DNA of 64,000 nucleotides from Streptomyces davaonensis JCM 4913 (GCF_000349325.1 NC_020504.1:3754053-3818052), one strand, 5' to 3'. Shown: positions 1 to 9,465, numbered from the stretch's first letter. Notes: generated by a model from the letters alone, not told the origin. Made by a program: numbers and translations.

Positions 1-330
1 CGGATCGGCGGCGAACTTCTTCGCCTCGGCCGCGGAGGCCTCGACCGCGTAGCCGTTGAGCGCCTTCTTGTACGTGCGCTCGATGTCGGCGCCGTACTTC
101 TCGGCGAGCGCCCGGCCCTCGGCGGAACCGGCGCGGGCCGCCTCCGACTTGAGGGTCACGATGTAGCTCTCGGCGACGGCGTTGGCCGCGCCCGCGTACT
201 GGACCTGCCCCTCGGCGGCGGTCGGAGCGGCGCCGGCGGGGAGGGCGGAGACGAGGCCCGCGGTGAGCACCGCTGAGGCCGCCACGCTGATCGCGGCCAG
301 TCTTCGCCGAGTGGAACGCATCACTGCCAT
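1..330 (-). CDS. Secreted subtilisin-like (S8) serine protease, N-terminal part
   Basis: The first 110 residues of a protein whose remainder lies beyond the left edge. Residues 1-35 form a signal peptide: a basic start (MAVMRSTRRR), a hydrophobic Ala/Val/Leu core and an Ala-x-Ala type end. Residues from about 55 onward (ESYIVTLKS, then LAEKYGADIERTYKKALNGY) match the Inhibitor_I9 propeptide that folds and inhibits S8 proteases before autocleavage. The catalytic domain is not in the window, so the S8 call rests on the propeptide alone. The ATG at 330 is preferred because an AGGAGG-type ribosome site lies 9 nt upstream; an internal ATG at 321 is the alternative. The product should be exported and self-processed outside the cell. 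Confidence 0.8.
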   Translation of the reverse strand, partial: MAVMRSTRRRLAAISVAASAVLTAGLVSALPAGAAPTAAEGQVQYAGAANAVAESYIVTLKSEAARAGSAEGRALAEKYGADIERTYKKALNGYAVEASAAEAKKFAADP

Positions 331-478
331 CTGAGGGATCCTCCTCAATCGGTGGTGCGCGGTGGGGGGGTGGTGCAGGCATGCCGGAGCCCGCCAGGAG
401 TGGCGTGATCATGTCAATCTTGCTGTCCTGTGCGAACTCTGTGCACCAGCCGAAAGATTGAGGCTTCCACAGGAATTC

Positions 479-510
479 CGCAAGGGCCCTGTCCGTGCAG
501 GGCCCTTGCG
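479..510 (-). terminator. Hairpin terminator after the SDR gene
   Basis: A perfect 13-bp inverted repeat (CGCAAGGGCCCTG, 6-nt loop, CAGGGCCCTTGCG) lies 34 nt beyond the stop codon of the SDR gene on the minus strand. No T-run follows, which is common for Streptomyces terminators. The rest of 331-544 holds the promoter region of the protease gene and nothing else recognisable. Confidence 0.75.
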
Positions 511-544
511 TCGAGGTTCGCCGGTAGGTACGTCAGTCGGTCGC

Positions 545-1378
545 TCAGTCGTCGAAGGAGGTCGCCCGGGTGCGCTTCTCCCAGGTGGTGACGTCCTCCC
601 TGACCTGGTCGAGATGAGCCAGTACGGCGTCCACCCCGTCACCGCCGAGCGGCAGGTGCAGCGGGGTCTTCTCGGCCCGGAGCGCGGCCAGGATGGCGGC
701 CGCCGCCTTCGCCGGGTCGCCGGGCTGCGAGCCGTCGCCCCCCTCGACGAAACCACGGGTCCGACTCACCTTGGGGTAAAGGCCGCTGTCACCGCTCACC
801 CCGGCCCGGTCAGGAGCGAACAGCGAGGTGCGGAAGGCACCCGGCTCCACGATCAGCACCTTGATCCCGAACTCGGCGACCTCGTCGGCGAGCCCCTCGG
901 ACAGGCCCTCCAGCGCGAACTTCGTGGCGCTGTACGCCGAGAAGCCCGCGACGGACATCTGCCCGCCCATGCTGCTCATCTGCACAATCGCCCCGGACTT
1001 CCGCTCCCGCATGTGCGGCAGCACCGCCCGCGTGAGGGCGGCGGGCCCGAAGACATGCACCTCGAACAGATCCCGCAGCTCCTGCTCGGTGGTCTCCTCC
1101 AGAGCACCCACATGCGTCCGGCCCGCATTGTTGACCAGCACATCGATCCGCCCGTGCCGCGCGAGCACGTCCTGTACGGCTGCCTCGGCGGCCGAGGTGT
1201 CGGCGACGTCCAGCCTCAGCGCCTCCACCTGGTCCGGATGCGCGGCCACGAGATCGTCCAGCGCCTCCGGCCGGCGTACCGCGCCGACCACCACATCGCC
1301 CTCGGCGAGCGCCGCCTCGGTGAGCGCCCGGCCGAACCCGCTGCTCGCACCCGTGATCAGCCACACCCTGTTCATCAC
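545..1378 (-). CDS. Short-chain dehydrogenase/reductase (classical SDR)
   Basis: A 277-aa classical SDR, the usual length for the family. The NAD(P)-binding motif TGASSGFG is at residues 9-16, the structural NNAG at 83-86, the active-site Ser around 135-136, and the catalytic YSATK (Tyr149, Lys153) follows. It should be a cytosolic NAD(P)H-dependent oxidoreductase on an unknown carbonyl or alcohol. It is transcribed away from the LysR gene at 1465, so that regulator probably controls it. The shared intergenic region holds a LysR-type dyad. Confidence 0.9.
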   Translation of the reverse strand: MMNRVWLITGASSGFGRALTEAALAEGDVVVGAVRRPEALDDLVAAHPDQVEALRLDVADTSAAEAAVQDVLARHGRIDVLVNNAGRTHVGALEETTEQELRDLFEVHVFGPAALTRAVLPHMRERKSGAIVQMSSMGGQMSVAGFSAYSATKFALEGLSEGLADEVAEFGIKVLIVEPGAFRTSLFAPDRAGVSGDSGLYPKVSRTRGFVEGGDGSQPGDPAKAAAAILAALRAEKTPLHLPLGGDGVDAVLAHLDQVREDVTTWEKRTRATSFDD

Positions 1379-1401
1379 AGCTCCCCGTGCTCCCGGTGAT
1401 C

Positions 1402-1418
1402 GGTTGATGTGAACAACC
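1402..1418. promoter_or_regulatory. Probable LysR-type operator between SDR and LysR genes
   Basis: The sequence GGTTG-N7-CAACC forms an inverted repeat in the 86-bp divergent intergenic region and contains the T-N11-A core typical of LysR-type operators. It lies 24 bp upstream of the SDR start and about 50 bp upstream of the regulator start. LysR proteins usually bind such a site to repress themselves and activate the divergent gene. Confidence 0.5.
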
Positions 1419-1464
1419 TTGCCCCGGAGGTGCGTTACCCGTCCAAGACCTAGGCTGATAACCG

Positions 1465-2376
1465 ATGGCTATGACGACGGACGTACATGTGCGGGACCTG
1501 CGGTACTTCGTGACGGTGGCGGAGGAACTGCACTTCACGCGGGCGGCCGAGCGGCTGTACGTCTCCCAGCCCGCCCTCAGCAAGCAGGTGCGCGCGCTGG
1601 AGCGGCAGCTCGGTGCGGAGCTGTTCCACCGCGGACCGCAGGGCGTGACGCTCACCGCGGCCGGTACGGCCCTGCTGCCGCACGCCCGGCAGGTGCTCGA
1701 CGCGTGGGCCGAGGGGGCGGCCGCGCTGGAGTCGGCGCGGGCCGCCGCGCGCGGGACGCTGGTGGTGGGGATGAGCACCAGCCCGGGGCGGGGCGGACTG
1801 CTGCCCGCGATCCGCTCCCGGTTCACCGACGCGCACCCCGACACCGTCCTGCGGGTGCGCCAGGTGGCCTGGGACGACCCGACGGCGGGCCTCGCGGACG
1901 GCGCCGCGGACGTGGCCTTCGTCTGGCTGCCGCTGCCCGACGCCGAGCGCTACGGCTGGGTCGTGGTCGCCGAGGAGCCCCGGCTGCTCGCCCTGCCGGA
2001 GGACCACCGGCTCGCCGGGCGGACCGAGATCGACTTCGCCGATCTCCTCGACGAGCCGTTCCTCGCCCTGCCCCCGAGCGCGGGCCCGCTGCGCGACCAC
2101 TGGCTCGCCCTGCCCGAACGCCAGGGGCGCCCGCCCCGGATCGGCGCGGAGATCGCCGGTACGGAGGAGACGTACGAGGCGCTGGTGGCGGGGCTCGGGG
2201 TCTGCCTCGTCGCCACGGGGAACGCTCCGCTGATCACCCTGGGCGGGGTCGTCACCCGTCCGGTGCGGGGGCTCTCGCCGAGCCAGTACGCGCTGGCCTG
2301 GCGGCGGGAGGACGCGGGGCGGGTGCTGGTACGGGCGTATGCGGAGGCGTGCGCGCGGGTCGTCGGCGGATCATGA
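1465..2376 (+). CDS. LysR-family transcriptional regulator
   Basis: A 303-aa LysR-type regulator. The N-terminal winged helix-turn-helix is clear (RDLRYFVTVAEELHFTRAAE, then RLYVSQPALSKQV), followed by the type-2 periplasmic-binding-like effector domain from about residue 90. Its effector is unknown; its position points to control of the divergent SDR gene. No ribosome site precedes the ATG at 1465, whereas a TAGGCT hexamer ends 8 nt before it, so a leaderless transcript is possible. The ATG at 1471 is an alternative start. The 3' end overlaps the convergent DUF4132 gene by 6 nt. Confidence 0.9.
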   Translation: MAMTTDVHVRDLRYFVTVAEELHFTRAAERLYVSQPALSKQVRALERQLGAELFHRGPQGVTLTAAGTALLPHARQVLDAWAEGAAALESARAAARGTLVVGMSTSPGRGGLLPAIRSRFTDAHPDTVLRVRQVAWDDPTAGLADGAADVAFVWLPLPDAERYGWVVVAEEPRLLALPEDHRLAGRTEIDFADLLDEPFLALPPSAGPLRDHWLALPERQGRPPRIGAEIAGTEETYEALVAGLGVCLVATGNAPLITLGGVVTRPVRGLSPSQYALAWRREDAGRVLVRAYAEACARVVGGS

Positions 2377-4704
2377 CCCGCTGCCCCGCCCGCCCATCTG
2401 CCGGCGGATCGTCTCGTCCGTGATCTCCTTGTCGGCGGCCAGCAGGAACGCCTTGCTGAGGATCAGGGAGAGGCGGGCGTCCTCGAACGGCAGGAACACC
2501 TTGCCCTTGCCCTTCTCCGGGGCCGGGACAATGCACAGGTAGGCGCCGTCCGGTTCCATCAGGACGTTGGCCGAGCCGAGGTGGATGCGGTACGTGCGCA
2601 GCTCGCCGCGCACGACCAGGAAGCGGCCGTCGAACGAGCAGCGGTCGGCGATCTTCAGCCGGGGCACGATCCGCTCCAGGGCGTCCCGGCGCGCCTGCGC
2701 GGTCTCGGGCAGCTCGGCGACCGACGCCCGCTCCCAGTACGTCCGCTCGGGGCCGCCGTCCGCCCAGTCGGGGTCCGCTGCGATCGAGGTCACGCCGACG
2801 AACAGATCCACGTCCCGCATCGCCTCGCTGAACACCAGCTCGGGCACCTCGGTGAGCGGCACCTCGCGCCAGCCGCCGCCGACGCGGCCGTCTCCCTCCG
2901 CCCGGCGGTCGAAGCGGACCTGGTCGGTCGAGGCGATCTCGTCCTCGCCCGCCCAGTCGTACCAGGTGTGGTGGAAGCGGATCCGCCACTCCCCGGCCCC
3001 GAGGACGCGGTCCGCCGCGTCACCGTCACCGTCGTCCCAGGGCCCGATCCGGCGACTCGACCAGCCCCGCGCGCGGAACAGCGCGAAGAGCCTGTGGTAG
3101 TGGACGAGGTGACCGGCGAAGCGGTTGGAGTAGACGCGGGTCTCCTCCTCTGCCGGGGTGAGCCGGTAGATCTCGCGGAACGCCTGCTTGAACGGCTGCC
3201 GGACACCTGCCTCGGTGAGCAGGTCCCGCCAGGCCCGGACGGCGTCGGCGTCGGCACGCAGGGGGTGCCACAGCCGTACGGAGCGCCCCTCGGGCAACTC
3301 GTCCGCGACTTCCGGGAGTACGGCCTCCCACACGCCGGGGGCGACCTCGATCTCCCAGATCAGCCGTCGTACGGCGGTCCGGGCGAGCGGGTGCGCGGCC
3401 AGCTCGGTGCGCCACCAGGCGTAGGGATGGACGGTGTCGACGGCGAGACCGCCCTCCAACGCGCGGGCGAGCGTGATGAGTTGGGCGTCCACGCGCTTGA
3501 CCAGAGCGCGCAGCTCCTTCACCAGCTCGGGGTGGTCACGGCGGACCGGTGCCGGAGCGGCGCGCAGCGGGCGGCCGTCCTTCTCCCAGGTCAGGGCGGC
3601 GCTCTCGGTGACGGTGACGACGGCCGCGTAGTCACCGGCTGTCCGGCGCAGCACGCCGTCGTCGGGGAAGTCCAGTCTCGGCAGCCGCAGCGCCACGTCG
3701 GTGCGCTCGGCCAGGGCCGCCTCGACCTTCTTGAGCATCTTGTCCAGTTGCTTGGGCACCCCGGCGTGCCGCACGTCCCTGCGCACCGTGCGGATCGTGG
3801 TGACCAGCTCGGGCGTCGGGAAGTCCTGGGCGGCGCGCACCAGTTCGTAGAGCAGGGCCTGTGAGGGGAGCGTCTTCGCGGCCGTGGGGGCGAGGGCGAC
3901 GCCGGGGAGCAGGCGGTCGAACACGGCCGGCAGCCAGGGCTCGTCCCGCAGCAGGGCGATGCGCGCGGCCTGGCCGAGGGTGAGGACCTCCCGGTCCGTG
4001 AACGCCTTCTCCGCGCGGTAGGGAAGCTCGCCCGACCTGATCGCGTCGGTGCGGTCGGCGGCGGCTTCCAGGGCGCGGCGGGCGAAGGCGACGTAGCCGG
4101 AGTGTGCGGCCGGGCGGCGCCAGTCGTCGGCGGGCGGCCGTTCACCGTGTCTGTGGTCCCGGTCGATCCCGGCGAGCAGGTCCCGCTCCTCGCGGGGGAG
4201 GCCGGCCACGGTGGCCATCTCGTCCGCCACGATCGGGCCCGCGTTCCGGGAGAAGCCGGCCACCGTCTCGCGCACGGCCTCCTCCCCCGCTAGATGGGCG
4301 AACGACAGCAGCGCGTAGGGCTGGCGCACCATCAGCTCCGCCAGCCGGAGTTCGAGCAGGGCGCGGATCGGTGCCGTCAGATCCGGGAGCGGGCCCGTGC
4401 AGTGCTCCACTGCCGTCAGGGCCGGACCGACGTGGGCGAAGGACCCCTTCTCGGTCCGCTCGACGAGCGCCTCGAACAGTCGGCGCAACGCCTCGGGCGT
4501 GAAGCGCGGCTGCCGTTTGTTGGCCGCATGCACGATCGCGGCGTTCGCCCGCGACGCCGCCGTGGTCCAGGAGGTCACCGCGCGGGACTCGGCGAACAGG
4601 GCGCCGAGTTCCTCGTCGGTGAGGCTCGACAGGTCGTACGGCGGGTCCTCGAACGGAGTGTCCGGGTCGGTCAGCGCGCTCATCAACACGTCGGTGAGGT
4701 TCAT
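2371..4704 (-). CDS. DUF4132 domain protein
   Basis: A 777-aa cytosolic protein without signal peptide or membrane helices. The central and C-terminal parts match the DUF4132 family, related to E. coli YehI/MolR. The key stretch is YRLTPAEEETRVYSNRFAGH, with GEWRIRFHHTWYDW further on. The last 100 residues (FDGRFLVVRGELRTYRIHLG and KVFLPFEDARLSLILSKAFL) match the module that usually ends these proteins. The N-terminal 350 residues are helical and repeat-like. The biochemical role of the family is not established. It lies 70 nt downstream of the SNF2 gene on the same strand and may be co-transcribed with it. Confidence 0.75.
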   Translation of the reverse strand: MNLTDVLMSALTDPDTPFEDPPYDLSSLTDEELGALFAESRAVTSWTTAASRANAAIVHAANKRQPRFTPEALRRLFEALVERTEKGSFAHVGPALTAVEHCTGPLPDLTAPIRALLELRLAELMVRQPYALLSFAHLAGEEAVRETVAGFSRNAGPIVADEMATVAGLPREERDLLAGIDRDHRHGERPPADDWRRPAAHSGYVAFARRALEAAADRTDAIRSGELPYRAEKAFTDREVLTLGQAARIALLRDEPWLPAVFDRLLPGVALAPTAAKTLPSQALLYELVRAAQDFPTPELVTTIRTVRRDVRHAGVPKQLDKMLKKVEAALAERTDVALRLPRLDFPDDGVLRRTAGDYAAVVTVTESAALTWEKDGRPLRAAPAPVRRDHPELVKELRALVKRVDAQLITLARALEGGLAVDTVHPYAWWRTELAAHPLARTAVRRLIWEIEVAPGVWEAVLPEVADELPEGRSVRLWHPLRADADAVRAWRDLLTEAGVRQPFKQAFREIYRLTPAEEETRVYSNRFAGHLVHYHRLFALFRARGWSSRRIGPWDDGDGDAADRVLGAGEWRIRFHHTWYDWAGEDEIASTDQVRFDRRAEGDGRVGGGWREVPLTEVPELVFSEAMRDVDLFVGVTSIAADPDWADGGPERTYWERASVAELPETAQARRDALERIVPRLKIADRCSFDGRFLVVRGELRTYRIHLGSANVLMEPDGAYLCIVPAPEKGKGKVFLPFEDARLSLILSKAFLLAADKEITDETIRRQMGGRGSGS

Positions 4705-4774
4705 CGGGCGTCCTTGTCGTCGAGCCTGCCCGGATCATGGCAGCCGCCGCTGACAACGCGGCCTCCCCTTCGAT

Positions 4775-6949
4775 TCACAGCCCCAGGCGGGCCTGTTCCT
4801 CCTCCACGATCCGGCGAGCCAGCTCTGTGTCCGACACGTCCACCGCGTCCGGGGTGGCCTCGGCGACGGAGCTGCGGCGGGCGTAGGCGTCGAACAGGCG
4901 GGTCTTCTCCTGGAGGATCCGCACCAGGCGTTCGTCCACTCCCCCGGTGGCGAGGAGGCGGTGCACATGGACCGGCCGTACCTGGCCCATGCGGTGGGCG
5001 CGGGCCACGGCCTGGTGCTCGATGGTCGGCTTGATCTGGGGTTCGCAGATGACGACGGTGGAGGCGGCCTGCATGTTCAGGCCGACGCCCGCCGCCTGGA
5101 TCTGCGCCAGGAGCACCGCGGGACCGGGCGCACCGGCGAAGTCGTCGACGATCTGCTGTCGCCGCGCGGCCGGCACGCTGCCGGTGAGCGGGCCGAACAC
5201 CGGCAGCCCGTTCGGGGATCCGGTGGTGAGCGCCTCCTCCACCACGCCCAGCACATCCCTGAAGTAGGAGAAGACGACGGTCTTCTGACCGTTCTCACCG
5301 GCCTCCTGGACGATCTCCCGGAGCCGGTCCAGCTTGGCCGACTTCTCGGGGCGCTGATACGCGGCCCTGCGCATCGCCATGAAGTTCCCGGCGCGCACGG
5401 CCTCGCGGTACGCCTCCTCGTCCGACGCGCTCAGTTCCTCCCACTCGTCGGTCTGCTGGAGGCTCGGGAGTTCGGTCAGTACGTCTTCCTGGTTTCGCCG
5501 CAGATAGACGGGGGCGACGGCCTTGCGGAAGGCGACCGATCCGGCGAGCGCGTCCCCCTCGCCCAGGGACTCGGCGACGCCGGGATCGAGCATGCCGACC
5601 AGGTTGCGGAACTCCATGACCCGGTTCTCCATCGGGGTTCCGCTCATGAAGAGGGCACGCTCGCAGCGCTCGGCCCACAGGGCGACCGCCTGGGACCGCT
5701 TGGCCTTCGGGTTCTTCACGGAGTGCGCCTCGTCGACGACGAGCATGCCGACCTCGCCGCCGCCCGGTGCGGGAAATCCGCGCAGTGCGTCGAAGGTGGT
5801 GACCCCGACTCCGCCGCGCCCCTTCCAGTCGGCGAACGCGTCGTGGCGGTCGGGGCCGTGGAGCACCATGACGCGCAGGGCGCTGCGGGCCTCGATCTCC
5901 CGGGTCCAGTTCACCAGGACGCTGGCCGGGCAGACGACCATGAAGTGGCTCTGCCCCTCCGCGGCCAGGTGCGCCAGCGCGGCGATCGCCTGGATGGTCT
6001 TGCCCAGGCCCATCTCGTCACCGAGGATCACCTTGCGCTGGGCGAGGGCGAAGCGGGCGCCGAACGCCTGGTAGCCGCGCAGGGAGACGCGCCGGTGCGA
6101 GTCGTCGAGGTCCTGGGACCGTACGCGCTCGGCTATCTCGTCCGGCAGGAAGCCCTGGGCGGCGGCCGCGTCGGGGGACCGCCCGGAGATCTCGGCGAGC
6201 AGGCTGTAGTACTCGGCGGAGCGGAGCTCGAAGTCCACCCAGGCGGCGATGTCGTCCGAGGGCCCCCGGAGCAGATCGACGGAGGCCTGGGCGAACAGCT
6301 CGGGCAGTTCCGCCCGTTCCGCCTCCTCCAGCAGCGCGCGGATATCGGTCACGGCCGCCAGCGCGCGGGCCTTCTTCTCGCGTCCGGCCAGCAGCATCCG
6401 GAACCGCCCGGCGGCGGGCGCGGCGTCGGCCAGCAGCGGCTCCAGGCGCTCGGCCAGGGCGGTGGCCTTGGCGACGGCGCGGCGGGCGTCGGGCCCCGCT
6501 TCCACCAGAACGTTCAAGGCTCTGACCAGCGCGGTGGTGCTGGGCTCGGGCCGGTCCACGTCGATATGGACGGCCACGGTCTCCTGCACCGCCTCGGCGA
6601 GTCTGCGGGCGGCGGCGAGCATCTGGTCGACGGTGCGCTGTCCGACCCCTGGGATCTGCCTCAGCCGGTACGGCCCGGCCTCCAGCACGGCCCCCACCGT
6701 GCGCAGTCCGCCCTCCTGGACGTGGCCCACCCTGAGCCGTCCCTCGGTGACGTCCTGGAGCCGCGCCACGGGGATGGCGTCCAGCTCCCGTTTCACCTCG
6801 GCGTCATGAATGGGCGCCAGCGCGGTGCGTACGGCCTCGACGGCCCCGCGGTGATCGGCGACGAGGTGGCGCACCGCGTCGTTCAGCCGCGTCCCCCGCG
6901 CCACCAGTTCCCGCTCCGCACGCCCCACGCGCCTCACCCCATCACTCAT
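4775..6949 (-). CDS. SNF2-family DEAD/DEAH-box helicase with N-terminal HhH region
   Basis: A 724-aa SNF2 (RapA/Swi2-like) ATPase. The N-terminal third is helical and has a helix-hairpin-helix-like segment (YRLRQIPGVGQRTVDQML, about residues 93-110), suggesting DNA binding. The ATPase core has the Walker A variant DEMGLGKT, the DEAH box followed by SVKNPKAKRS, and the MSGTPMENR motif III. The C-terminal helicase domain ends with motif VI, QAVARAHRMGQVRPVHVHRL. Such proteins translocate on double-stranded DNA and remodel bound proteins; the target here is unknown. It precedes the DUF4132 gene on the same strand by 70 nt. Confidence 0.88.
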   Translation of the reverse strand: MSDGVRRVGRAERELVARGTRLNDAVRHLVADHRGAVEAVRTALAPIHDAEVKRELDAIPVARLQDVTEGRLRVGHVQEGGLRTVGAVLEAGPYRLRQIPGVGQRTVDQMLAAARRLAEAVQETVAVHIDVDRPEPSTTALVRALNVLVEAGPDARRAVAKATALAERLEPLLADAAPAAGRFRMLLAGREKKARALAAVTDIRALLEEAERAELPELFAQASVDLLRGPSDDIAAWVDFELRSAEYYSLLAEISGRSPDAAAAQGFLPDEIAERVRSQDLDDSHRRVSLRGYQAFGARFALAQRKVILGDEMGLGKTIQAIAALAHLAAEGQSHFMVVCPASVLVNWTREIEARSALRVMVLHGPDRHDAFADWKGRGGVGVTTFDALRGFPAPGGGEVGMLVVDEAHSVKNPKAKRSQAVALWAERCERALFMSGTPMENRVMEFRNLVGMLDPGVAESLGEGDALAGSVAFRKAVAPVYLRRNQEDVLTELPSLQQTDEWEELSASDEEAYREAVRAGNFMAMRRAAYQRPEKSAKLDRLREIVQEAGENGQKTVVFSYFRDVLGVVEEALTTGSPNGLPVFGPLTGSVPAARRQQIVDDFAGAPGPAVLLAQIQAAGVGLNMQAASTVVICEPQIKPTIEHQAVARAHRMGQVRPVHVHRLLATGGVDERLVRILQEKTRLFDAYARRSSVAEATPDAVDVSDTELARRIVEEEQARLGL

Positions 6950-6985
6950 TCACCCGGCGCGGGCATCCTCCCACCACGTGAGTCT

Positions 6986-8203
6986 TCAGGCAGACCTGCG
7001 GTTGCGGAGCCAGGTGACCAGCCACAGGACGTTGATCCCGCCGAGGACGACCAGCACGGCGAGCGCGTCGGCGTTGCCCGCGAGACCGTGTCCAGGACCC
7101 AGTCCCCGCGCCGCGCGGACCAGCAAGGCGATGTCGGCGGGAAGGGTGACGGCGGCCATGAACGTCAGACAGGCCACGGTGCCGATCACCAGGACGACGC
7201 TGTAGATCCGAACGGCCCGGCGTTCGTGCGCGGGCAGCCGGGTGCTCGGGTCGGGGGCCGCGTCGGCCCCGCCGCGCCGTACCGCCCGGCGGAACACGTA
7301 CCGGGCGTAGGCAAGACCGTCGCCGTACAGATCCCGGCAGCCGGTGAGGTCCTGGAGGACGAAGTACAGGTCGGTGCGGGTGAACAGCAGGCACTGGAAC
7401 GGCAGGGGCAGCAGGGCCAACAGCAGCGCCGCGGCCAGCAGCCGGTGGGCCGTCGTCCCCGGGTCGGTCAGGGCCAGGGTCAGGACGAGGGCCGATGCGA
7501 GGGACAGATTGAAGGCGATGCCCGCCAGATAGGCCGTCAGCCGATGGCGGCGGGGCGCGAGTTCGATGCCGCTGATGTCGGTCTGCATGACGAGGAATTG
7601 GAGCCGGGTGCCCAGCCGCATCTTCCCCGGCACGCCCGCGGCGCGGGCGGTGACCAGGTGCGCCAGCTCATGGGCAAGAAGCAGCGTCCACCCGACCGCC
7701 GCCCCGCCGACCAGCACCAGGCTGCCGTGCGGGCTCCACAGCAGGTCGCGGTAGCCGGGCAGCAGATCGGGGCGGCGGACGAGGGCCACCACGGCAGCCG
7801 TCAGCAGGACTGCGACGAGTACGGGAAGCGCGGGATGCAGGGCTAGGCGGACCTGGTGGGGGCGTAGCCGTGGCAGGGTCGCGCGGGGCGGTTCGGTGTC
7901 CGGGACCGGGTGGTCCCCGATCCGGGCCACGAACCCCAGAGCGGCCAGGTCCGTGACGAAGTCCGTGATCTCGAACTCCTCGCCGGTCTCCGCCCGCAGC
8001 ACGTCCGCCGTGCGGGCCACGCTCAGTCCCTCGCCCAAAAGTTCCACCGCTCGGGCGCCGGCCGCCGGCAAAGCGACGAAGGTACGGGTGGCCATGCGGC
8101 CCACGATCCATTCGTCCCGGTCGCGCCGCATCGCGAGGTCGTGCAGCAGGACATAGGTCGACGCCTCGATGCGGGGGCGGTCCTCGGCCGCGGTGTCCGT
8201 CAC
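6986..8203 (-). CDS. Membrane M50-type zinc metalloprotease with N-terminal PqqD-like domain
   Basis: A 405-aa protein. The GTG start at 8203 overlaps the TGA of the ThiF-like gene by 4 nt (GTGA), so the two are translationally coupled. Residues 10-96 resemble a PqqD-type RiPP recognition element (winged helix with GLSVARTADVLRAETG). Hydrophobic helices surround the zinc motif HELAH at 178-182. A later RTDLYFVLQDL segment sits where M50 peptide proteases carry their third, Asp, ligand. Several further helices follow and the C-terminus is basic. In RiPP clusters this architecture is seen in peptide-processing or export proteins. With the adenylyltransferase, small peptide and M14 genes it suggests maturation of the 25-residue peptide. 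Substrate and reaction are inferred. Confidence 0.75.
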   Translation of the reverse strand: MTDTAAEDRPRIEASTYVLLHDLAMRRDRDEWIVGRMATRTFVALPAAGARAVELLGEGLSVARTADVLRAETGEEFEITDFVTDLAALGFVARIGDHPVPDTEPPRATLPRLRPHQVRLALHPALPVLVAVLLTAAVVALVRRPDLLPGYRDLLWSPHGSLVLVGGAAVGWTLLLAHELAHLVTARAAGVPGKMRLGTRLQFLVMQTDISGIELAPRRHRLTAYLAGIAFNLSLASALVLTLALTDPGTTAHRLLAAALLLALLPLPFQCLLFTRTDLYFVLQDLTGCRDLYGDGLAYARYVFRRAVRRGGADAAPDPSTRLPAHERRAVRIYSVVLVIGTVACLTFMAAVTLPADIALLVRAARGLGPGHGLAGNADALAVLVVLGGINVLWLVTWLRNRRSA

Positions 8204-9384
8204 GAGGGGGGCTCCGAGGCTTGGCAGGCTCGGCAGTCGGGGCGTCGGTCCGAGCGCTGCATGACCGGGTCGCCGGGCACCATGAGGTTGAGGCCGAAGC
8301 GGCAGCCGGGGTCGATCCGTGGAACGCCGGAGACGAGCGAAAGGGCGGCGTGGGCGAGCAGGCTGCCGGACAGGCCCGCGGTGACGGCGTTGACCGGATT
8401 CCACGGCATACGGGGCGAGGCGACGTCCTCGTCCTGGCCGGGCCCGAGCCGCAGATCGCGGCGCTCGATCTCCGTACTGCGCAGGCACTCCCAGCACGCG
8501 CCCCGGCCTGGTGTGAAGACCCCGACGCTCACCAGGGGGCCGCGATATCCGGCCTCGGCCCAGGGCGTGCCGGAGGCGAGGCAGGCCTGGTTGGCCCAGC
8601 GGCGGATGGCGGCGGGGCGGTCGGCGGCCAGGAGGAGCACGTCGTACGGCGCGGTCAGCAGGTCCGCCACATCGGCCGGGCCTCGTACCTCCCGGCGCTC
8701 GCCCGTGACCGTCGTATGCGGGTTCAGAGCGCGCAGTGCCGTCAGCGCCGCGTCGATCTTCGGCGTGCCGAGGTCCGCCTCCCGGTACAGGGTCTGCCGG
8801 TTGAGGTTGGACAGCTCCACCACATCCGGTTCGACACAGTGCAGCCGCCCCACTCCGGAGGCCACCAGGTCCCGGGCGGCGGCTCCGCCGGTGCCGCCGA
8901 CGCCGATCAGCAGGACCCGGGCCCGGCGCAGCCGCAGCTGCGGTTCCCAGGGGTTCTCCCTCGGCTGGAGGTCCATCCAGCGCAGCAGGGTCATGCCCCT
9001 GCTGTACCGCTCGCGTTCGGCCTCGGACAGCTCCGCGGGCGGCGGGGCGGCGGCGTCCTCGACGTATCCGGCCGCGGTGAGGTCCGTCATCGCCTGGCTG
9101 ATGTCGGCATCGGGAAGCCGCAGTTCTGGGTGGCTGCGGGACACTTCGGCGACGATGTCGGCGGCGTCGCGCGTTCCGTCCATGGCCTCGACCAGCGTCC
9201 ACACCCAGCCGTCGGGATCCTTGACCTCGGCGCCGATGCCGTAGACGACGCTGCCGATCCGCAAGTGGCCGTCGACCGTCCGGTACGCCCGGTGTTCCGG
9301 CTTGATCCGGGGCCTCCGCAGCCCGTGCACCGTCACTTTCGCGCCAATCTCTTCATCCCCAACTGCCCCGGAATCAACGGACAT
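8200..9384 (-). CDS. ThiF/MccB-like E1 adenylyltransferase with N-terminal peptide-binding domain
   Basis: A 394-aa E1-superfamily enzyme. The Rossmann nucleotide motif GVGGTG is at 161-166, followed by the family signature around VELSNLNRQ (189-197) and the ADLGTPKIDA lysine loop. Zinc ligands are present as CWEC (Cys297, Cys300) and CRAC (Cys384, Cys387). Such enzymes adenylate a peptide or protein C-terminus: MccB for microcin C, ThiF/MoeB for Gly-Gly sulfur carriers. The first 110 residues form an extra winged-helix-like domain, like the peptide clamp of MccB or a RiPP recognition element. It diverges from the 25-aa peptide gene and is coupled to the M50 gene. The ATG at 9384 is assumed; a TTG two codons upstream is possible. 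No good ribosome site is seen. Confidence 0.82.
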   Translation of the reverse strand: MSVDSGAVGDEEIGAKVTVHGLRRPRIKPEHRAYRTVDGHLRIGSVVYGIGAEVKDPDGWVWTLVEAMDGTRDAADIVAEVSRSHPELRLPDADISQAMTDLTAAGYVEDAAAPPPAELSEAERERYSRGMTLLRWMDLQPRENPWEPQLRLRRARVLLIGVGGTGGAAARDLVASGVGRLHCVEPDVVELSNLNRQTLYREADLGTPKIDAALTALRALNPHTTVTGERREVRGPADVADLLTAPYDVLLLAADRPAAIRRWANQACLASGTPWAEAGYRGPLVSVGVFTPGRGACWECLRSTEIERRDLRLGPGQDEDVASPRMPWNPVNAVTAGLSGSLLAHAALSLVSGVPRIDPGCRFGLNLMVPGDPVMQRSDRRPDCRACQASEPPS

Positions 9385-9465
9385 TGACAACAGTTACCCG
9401 ATCGACGAAGTCTTGCAAGAGCACCACTGATCACGGACGCCACAACCACCACTGGGAGGAACGGC
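9384..9465. promoter_or_regulatory. Divergent promoter region of the peptide cluster
   Basis: Only about 80 bp separate the ThiF-like start from the peptide gene. A TTGACA hexamer at 9384-9389 reads toward the peptide gene but has no convincing -10 at 16-18 bp. GGGAGG-type ribosome bases at 9454-9459 lie 6 nt before the peptide ATG and are the strongest translation signal in the cluster, as expected for a substrate needed in excess over its enzymes. Confidence 0.4.

Noticed and set aside
4961..7846. A 961-codon open frame opposite the SNF2 and M50 genes
   Set aside because: It is the antisense shadow of two well-supported genes; its translation is Gly/Arg/His-rich without motifs and it has no ribosome site.
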